Of a stretch of 13,185 nt of DNA, positions 9,742 through 13,185 are shown one piece after another. The notes under the pieces are model-generated. The model made no database searches. It was not told where the DNA came from and was given only the letters and a program-made list of their open reading frames with translations. This DNA comes from JALOOE01 sp964423545 (GTDB lineage Bacteria; Chloroflexota; Anaerolineae; CG2-30-64-16), in the NCBI GenBank assembly GCA_964423545.1, contig CAYRFV010000149.1, forward strand, positions 1 through 13,185. Reading direction: 5' to 3'. A program made the translations under genes and the position numbers. How positions within the stretch are numbered: the first letter of the stretch is position 1; each line of letters opens with the position of its first letter.

Positions 9742-11001
9742 TCACGTCGCCCGAGCCAATCGAGCCTGGATCACACCTCGCTTGCCATTCACAAGCCAAT
9801 CGCGATCTGCGGCAGCCAGCCGTTCAGCTTCCCCCGCTTCCAGCCCAACCACGAGCTCAGATTTGAGAGTCCTCAACGCAACCAGAGGCGCCGGGTAATA
9901 GCTGACCGCCTGCGTAAACCGTGTGGTGGGCGGCCAGTGTGCATCACCCAGCAGCCGGCGGTAGTTGGCGTCTCCCTTGACCAGGACCAGGTCGACCGCA
10001 GCCAGGGAGTCAGCGAGGTCCTCGGGCATCTGGTAGTAGAACAGGCTGGTGGTGTAAGCCCAGTGCGTGGCCAGTTTCATGGCGCCGCGCGCCAGCGCGT
10101 CCGCGAGTCGTCCGGCGAGGTCGCCGGCATGCGCCCCACCGGCCGGCAACGCAGCCAATCCGTCCAACACATCTTGCGGCATGGCGTCCGACACGAAGAA
10201 GGGCTGCGGCTTGAGGTGCAGAACGATTTCGGCGGCGGCGCCGACGCCCAGCAGAAAGTCCGCCAACGCGAGATCGGTCAGCAGCTCCGTGCCGGCATTG
10301 TCTGCCACAATCGCCAGGCGATGAACTCGGCGGCTCGTCAGATCACACCAGACCGCTGCAGTATCGTCCACCAACAAGTTCTTGCGCTCGGCCTGCGTCT
10401 CTGTGGCGCCGCCCAGGTGGGCTGCCACCATGTAGCTCAAGTCGGTGCGGTTGCCCCAGAGAGAGGCATGGAGGAGCTGTTCGAAGCGGAGCCACGGATC
10501 GGCAGGGAGGTGCTCCAGCAGGGCATTGACTGCGCGCGGCGCGGCCATCGGCAGCCATTCCGTGCGCTTCTTAGGTTGATATGGGTCGCGCCCATGCCAG
10601 AGCCCGGGTTGGAAGTAGCCCGTCGCCTCCAGCACACGACGATAGAAATAGGCTTCCGCCCAATACCAGGGCGCATCGAGCCAGGTCCGGCCCAGATAGG
10701 GCGCGCAGACCTCATGCCAGAAAGCCGCATCGGGCGCATCCTCGGCAAGAGCGCGGATCGCTCCGCCCACAAGCTCAGCATGGAGCGCCTCCAGGGCTGC
10801 GTGCGCTGCGGGCGGGAGCGCGTTCAGCGCCATCGTCTCGCGCAGAATGGCCGGCACTCGCACTTTGAGGGTGTCGTGTGCGAATGACCCGGCTTCCGAA
10901 GTCAGGATAGGTGGCGGCAAAGTCGTCGGGTCGAGCCGCGTCCTGGGCACGTGGGGCCTGGTCGGAGCCGCCGCATCTCGATCGGATGGAGGCATGCTCA
11001 T
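9742..11001 (-). CDS. DUF89 subfamily III (ARMT1-like) metal-dependent phosphatase
   Basis: A 419-residue protein of the damage-control phosphatase family, whose members remove phosphate from harmful or surplus phosphometabolites. Subfamily III proteins prefer sugar phosphates such as fructose-1-phosphate. Visible motifs are WGNRTDLS (182-189), VADNAGTELLTDLALADFLL (232-251), LKPQPFFVSD (263-272) and VKGDANYRRLLGD (341-353). D234, N235 and D272 have the same spacing as the metal ligands I recall for human ARMT1 (D253, N254, D291). RTLK at 377-380, 40 residues from the end, is the subfamily III signature. The start codon overlaps the stop of the Fe-S protein gene (ATGA), so the two are translationally coupled. 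The N-terminal 30 residues are Pro/Arg-rich and probably disordered. The substrate in this host is unknown. The methyltransferase activity once proposed for the human protein is doubtful. Confidence 0.88.
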   Translation of the reverse strand: MSMPPSDRDAAAPTRPHVPRTRLDPTTLPPPILTSEAGSFAHDTLKVRVPAILRETMALNALPPAAHAALEALHAELVGGAIRALAEDAPDAAFWHEVCAPYLGRTWLDAPWYWAEAYFYRRVLEATGYFQPGLWHGRDPYQPKKRTEWLPMAAPRAVNALLEHLPADPWLRFEQLLHASLWGNRTDLSYMVAAHLGGATETQAERKNLLVDDTAAVWCDLTSRRVHRLAIVADNAGTELLTDLALADFLLGVGAAAEIVLHLKPQPFFVSDAMPQDVLDGLAALPAGGAHAGDLAGRLADALARGAMKLATHWAYTTSLFYYQMPEDLADSLAAVDLVLVKGDANYRRLLGDAHWPPTTRFTQAVSYYPAPLVALRTLKSELVVGLEAGEAERLAAADRDWLVNGKRGVIQARLARAT

Positions 11002-11993
11002 GCTCGGGCCCGCTCCAGCGTCCGGTCTTCAGCTTCCATGGCGAGCCGCATCAATTCATTAAGCTCCAGGGGGACGCCTCGCTTCTCATCGCGGACGAGA
11101 GTCATAGCGTCCTGCGGACATGCAGAAGCACACACGCCGCAGCCCATGCACGCTCCTGCATCCACGGAGGCGCGCTCGTTCACCGTGATAGCCCCAAACT
11201 GACACCGCTCCCGGCATGCGCCGCAGCCAATGCATCGGTCCTCGTCTATCTGCGCGACATATCCCGAAGAAGCCAGCATCTTGACGCCATGGCGCTGAGC
11301 CTGCATCGCGCCGCAGCAGCACGAACAGCAGTTGCAGATGGCATAGAAGCGTCCGAGCATCGCATCCTTGAAGAAAGCGTGATGCACATGGCCGCGCTCG
11401 TGCTCGGCGCACAGAATCGCGAACGCCTCACTGGATGTCACCCACCGGGAGCGCGCCGGATGATGCTCGGTCACAAAGCTGGCGAAGGGTTCGCCGACGA
11501 TCAGGCAGACATCGAGGGGCAGACAGGGATTCGGCCGCGCGGCCCGGCAGGGACATTCCAATGCGACAATATGGTCGGGGTGCTTCAGCACGATATCGCG
11601 CGCCAGGGCATACGGGATCACGCGCTCCAGATCGGTCAGACAGATATCGCGCTGCACCGAAACGAGCTGGGTGGCAGCATCCAGGGTGACAACCTTGCCG
11701 TGATACGTGTCCGCGAACGTCGACTCCGACCGGGCGGACGATTCGGCGAAGCTGGTCGTGGACGTGCGGCGCTCGCGAGGCGGCATCGCGCGCAGCCACA
11801 TTCGTCGGGCGCGCACGAACGCCTTCGCCAACCGATGCTCGCCGGTGCCGATGCCGATGTACAGATAGGGCCAACGCGCATAGACATAGCCGTGCAGCCA
11901 GGCGAACAGGCCGAAGTGCGGCGTACGCTGCGCTTCGCGCACGAATGCGATCGTCGACGGTCGGGGGACAAGGGGCCACGAAGGCAGCCTCAT
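10998..11993 (-). CDS. Cysteine-rich multi-cluster 4Fe-4S protein
   Basis: A 331-residue soluble redox protein, first of the minus-strand group. The ATG at 11993-11991 has GGAGGTGG about 9 nt upstream. The C-terminus is a two-cluster ferredoxin domain: CIGCGACRERC at 254-264 and CMGCGVCASACP at 282-293, both CxxCxxCxxxC. The middle has a further cysteine set: ECPCR (146-150), C157 and C163, then CNCCSCCCG at 220-228. This set occurs in 4Fe-4S proteins of anaerobes that I recall without an assigned reaction, and it suggests at least one extra metal site. Residues 1-100 are basic and aromatic, with no membrane helix or flavin motif I can recognise. The next gene is the ARMT1-like phosphatase, overlapped by 4 bp. 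An electron-transfer or metal-handling role is likely. The partner is unknown. Confidence 0.85.
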   Translation of the reverse strand: MRLPSWPLVPRPSTIAFVREAQRTPHFGLFAWLHGYVYARWPYLYIGIGTGEHRLAKAFVRARRMWLRAMPPRERRTSTTSFAESSARSESTFADTYHGKVVTLDAATQLVSVQRDICLTDLERVIPYALARDIVLKHPDHIVALECPCRAARPNPCLPLDVCLIVGEPFASFVTEHHPARSRWVTSSEAFAILCAEHERGHVHHAFFKDAMLGRFYAICNCCSCCCGAMQAQRHGVKMLASSGYVAQIDEDRCIGCGACRERCQFGAITVNERASVDAGACMGCGVCASACPQDAMTLVRDEKRGVPLELNELMRLAMEAEDRTLERARA

Positions 11994-11999
11994 GGCGAT

Positions 12000-12007
12000 C
12001 CACCTCC
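12000..12007 (-). promoter_or_regulatory. Strong ribosome binding site of the Fe-S protein gene
   Basis: On the minus strand this reads GGAGGTGG, close to the ideal anti-16S match, about 9 nt before the ATG at 11993. It fixes the start of the Fe-S protein. Confidence 0.75.
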
Positions 12008-12043
12008 GCTGGTTTGTGATGCAGCCGGTTCTTTCCTTGCGGG

Positions 12044-12072
12044 AATGTAGCAGGTTGCATGCCGTCTGTCAA
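12044..12072 (-). promoter_or_regulatory. Sigma70-type promoter of the Fe-S / phosphatase group
   Basis: On the minus strand, a perfect TTGACA (12072-12067) is followed after exactly 17 bp by TACATT (12049-12044), four of six to the -10 consensus. Transcription would start near 12037, leaving a leader of about 44 nt. It is one of the two best promoter matches in the window. Confidence 0.65.
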
Positions 12073-12074
12073 AC

Positions 12075-12131
12075 CGGCGACGTCTGGCGAACGCCCTTCG
12101 TCGGGCGATGTTTCTCTGGCGACGTTTGCCG
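12075..12131. repeat. Direct repeat pair, 42 bp apart, between divergent promoters
   Basis: CGGCGACGTCTGGCG (12075-12089) and TGGCGACGTTTGCCG (12117-12131) agree at 12 of 15 positions and are spaced 42 bp, about four helical turns. The first lies just upstream of the minus-strand -35. The second covers the plus-strand -35 candidate. A small hairpin with arms CGCCC and GGGCG lies between them at 12092-12107. They could be binding sites of one regulator acting on both genes. Confidence 0.35.
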
Positions 12132-12154
12132 CCTCGCACAAGTTATGTTATCCT
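12126..12154 (+). promoter_or_regulatory. Candidate promoter of the amidase gene
   Basis: TTGCCG (12126-12131) and TATCCT (12149-12154) each match four of six consensus bases with a 17-bp spacer. The transcript would begin near 12161, only 6 nt before the ATG at 12167. This supports the later TTG start at 12212, which would have a leader of about 50 nt. Confidence 0.4.
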
Positions 12155-12200
12155 CGTGCCGCGACGATGACCAGCCAGTCGCCAGAAAGCAAGAACCACC

Positions 12201-12208
12201 AGGAAGAG
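12201..12208 (+). promoter_or_regulatory. Ribosome binding site that selects a TTG start
   Basis: AGGAAGAG stands with its AGGA core 7 nt before the TTG at 12212, an optimal distance. No comparable site precedes the in-frame ATG codons at 12059 or 12167. Confidence 0.65.
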
Positions 12209-12211
12209 AAG

Positions 12212-12934
12212 TTGAAGAATCGAACCCATCGAACCCTTGCGGCCATGCTCGCGACCCTTGCGATCCTCGTCGCCGTGATTCCGGCGCATGCCGCCGGACC
12301 GCTCACCGGCAAGCTGATCTGCGTCGACGCCGGACACGGCGGCGTCGATTCTGGCGCCTACTTCGCGGCCTATGACTTAAGCGAGAGCGATATCAACCTG
12401 GACGAGGCCTATGCCCTGCGCTCGTTGTTGGAGACCGCTGGCGCCCAAGTCGTGATGACTCGCACCGGCGACACGGCCATGACGGAACGGGATCGGGCGG
12501 CGTTCTGCAATCAGGCCGGCGCGACGATCCTCGTTTCGGTTCATACCAACAGCTTCAAAGAGGCGGAACCGAACGGCGCCCTGACCTTCTACGGCAAGCG
12601 ATCGGCGCCGGAGGATGTGCGGTTGGCGGAAGCCATCCACGAATCCCTCTTCCCCACACTGCTGAAAACCGCCCCGGTCCCAACGGCGTTCACCGACTTC
12701 GGCGTCCGCCGGTTCGGCGCCGGGGTGCTCAGGCGCAGCTCGATGCCCGCGGCGCTCGTCGAACCGGCATTCCTCTCGAATCCTGCCGAAGCCGCGCTGC
12801 TGATCACGCCCATCTACACGGAGCCGGGTTCGGGCGTCTTCAGCAAGGGATGTCCTGCCTACAGCTGCCGGCGCGGCCAGATCTCACTGGCGATTTACCG
12901 GGGCGTGCTGGCGTTCTTTGGCGATGAGACCTGA
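12212..12934 (+). CDS. Secreted N-acetylmuramoyl-L-alanine amidase (Amidase_3)
   Basis: A zinc enzyme that cuts the bond between MurNAc and the L-Ala of the stem peptide in peptidoglycan. Started at TTG 12212 it has 240 residues and a clean signal peptide: MKNRTHR, a hydrophobic core at 8-23, and cleavage near AHA-AG at 28. The longer ATG frames (12059, 12167) would bury this signal behind a polar tail. Motifs of Amidase_3 are VDAGHGGVDSGA (38-49, zinc ligand H42), SESDINL (57-63, zinc ligand E58), VSVHTNSF (108-115, zinc ligand H111) and ALVEPAFLSN (181-190, catalytic E184). There is no cell-wall-binding domain, so this is a bare catalytic unit. Two cysteines in GCPAYSC (213-219) may form a disulfide outside the cell. 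A role in cell separation or wall turnover is likely. The rhodanese gene follows after 1 nt. Confidence 0.9.
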   Translation: MKNRTHRTLAAMLATLAILVAVIPAHAAGPLTGKLICVDAGHGGVDSGAYFAAYDLSESDINLDEAYALRSLLETAGAQVVMTRTGDTAMTERDRAAFCNQAGATILVSVHTNSFKEAEPNGALTFYGKRSAPEDVRLAEAIHESLFPTLLKTAPVPTAFTDFGVRRFGAGVLRRSSMPAALVEPAFLSNPAEAALLITPIYTEPGSGVFSKGCPAYSCRRGQISLAIYRGVLAFFGDET

Positions 12935-12935
12935 G

Positions 12936-13185
12936 ATGGGCTTGCTCGACACCCTCAAGCGGGCGTTCGGCGGCAGCGCGGCGACGCCGGCTCAGCCGCA
13001 GCGTACGTCTCCGGCGTCAGAGCCTGAACCTGAGGCAATCAGGGTCCCAGAGATGACGGCAGTCGAGTTGATCGCGGAGCGACAGCGCGGCGCAGGCACG
13101 GTCCTGCTCGACTGCCGTGAGGAGCACGAGTGGCGGCAGGTGCGCATCCCAGGCAGCCTGCACATCCCGATGCGCCAGATTCCTG
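12936..13185 (+). CDS. Rhodanese-domain protein, N-terminal part (cut by window end)
   Basis: The frame starts at the ATG 1 nt after the amidase stop and is open for 83 codons to the window edge. Residues 1-12 (MGLLDTLKRAFG) could form an amphipathic helix and are followed by a Pro/Ala/Glu-rich stretch to about residue 38. From about 39 the rhodanese fold begins: MTAVELI, VLLDCREEHEWRQVRIPGSL (56-75), then HIPM. The active-site cysteine loop lies beyond the window, so activity (sulfur transfer from thiosulfate or a persulfide) cannot be judged. No signal peptide is visible, so it is probably cytoplasmic despite its secreted partner. The tight spacing suggests co-transcription with the amidase. 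Confidence 0.8.
   Translation, partial: MGLLDTLKRAFGGSAATPAQPQRTSPASEPEPEAIRVPEMTAVELIAERQRGAGTVLLDCREEHEWRQVRIPGSLHIPMRQIP

Noticed and set aside
9616..10887. 423-codon plus-strand frame
   Set aside because: Antisense to the ARMT1-like gene, which shows all its metal-ligand motifs and the RTLK signature on the minus strand.
10911..12050. 379-codon plus-strand frame
   Set aside because: Antisense to the Fe-S protein with its CxxCxxCxxxC motifs. The translation has no recognisable fold.
11428..12141. 237-codon minus-strand frame overlapping the start of the Fe-S gene
   Set aside because: Alternative frame of the same strand. It begins upstream of the promoter found at 12044-12072 and lacks a ribosome binding site.

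Overview
The window is GC-rich bacterial chromosomal DNA with ten protein genes, two of them cut by the window edges. The best guess at the source is a member of the Chloroflexota (Anaerolineae or Caldilineae type). This rests mainly on the secreted protein at 1062-2984, which has a long Thr-Pro linker of the kind common in that phylum, and on the general gene repertoire. It is an inference, not a proof. I see no rRNA, tRNA, CRISPR array, insertion sequence, integrase or phage gene.

Layout. At the left edge lies the N-terminal three quarters of a galactokinase (minus strand). It is divergent from a secreted protein (plus) made of a PPC-like domain, a Thr-Pro linker and a YVTN-type beta-propeller. 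The 198-bp gap between them has facing promoter elements and a perfect 13-bp inverted repeat. Then come three plus-strand genes: a GT-C/GT39 membrane glycosyltransferase, a GH2 beta-mannosidase and an O-antigen-ligase-like (Wzy_C) membrane protein. The last two are only 6 nt apart. Together with galK they give the left half a carbohydrate and cell-surface-glycan theme, although nothing shows that they form a single pathway.

The ligase-like gene meets, tail to tail with a 26-bp overlap, a minus-strand group read from about 12.0 kb down to 9.0 kb. Its members, in order of transcription, are a cysteine-rich multi-cluster 4Fe-4S protein, a DUF89 subfamily III (ARMT1-like) metal-dependent phosphatase joined to it by an ATGA overlap, and a small two-helix membrane protein resembling DUF4760. 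A very good sigma70-type promoter (TTGACA, 17 bp, TACATT) precedes the group. The pairing of a redox Fe-S protein with a sugar-phosphate damage-control phosphatase is the least explained part of the window and the best candidate for an undescribed functional unit.

At the right edge, divergent from that group, are a secreted N-acetylmuramoyl-L-alanine amidase, best started at a TTG codon, and after 1 nt a rhodanese-domain protein cut by the window end.

Besides the genes I record candidate promoters, several inverted or direct repeats placed at those promoters, and the longest gene-free stretch (2985-3289). Promoters and operators are read by eye from consensus matches and are less certain than the genes.
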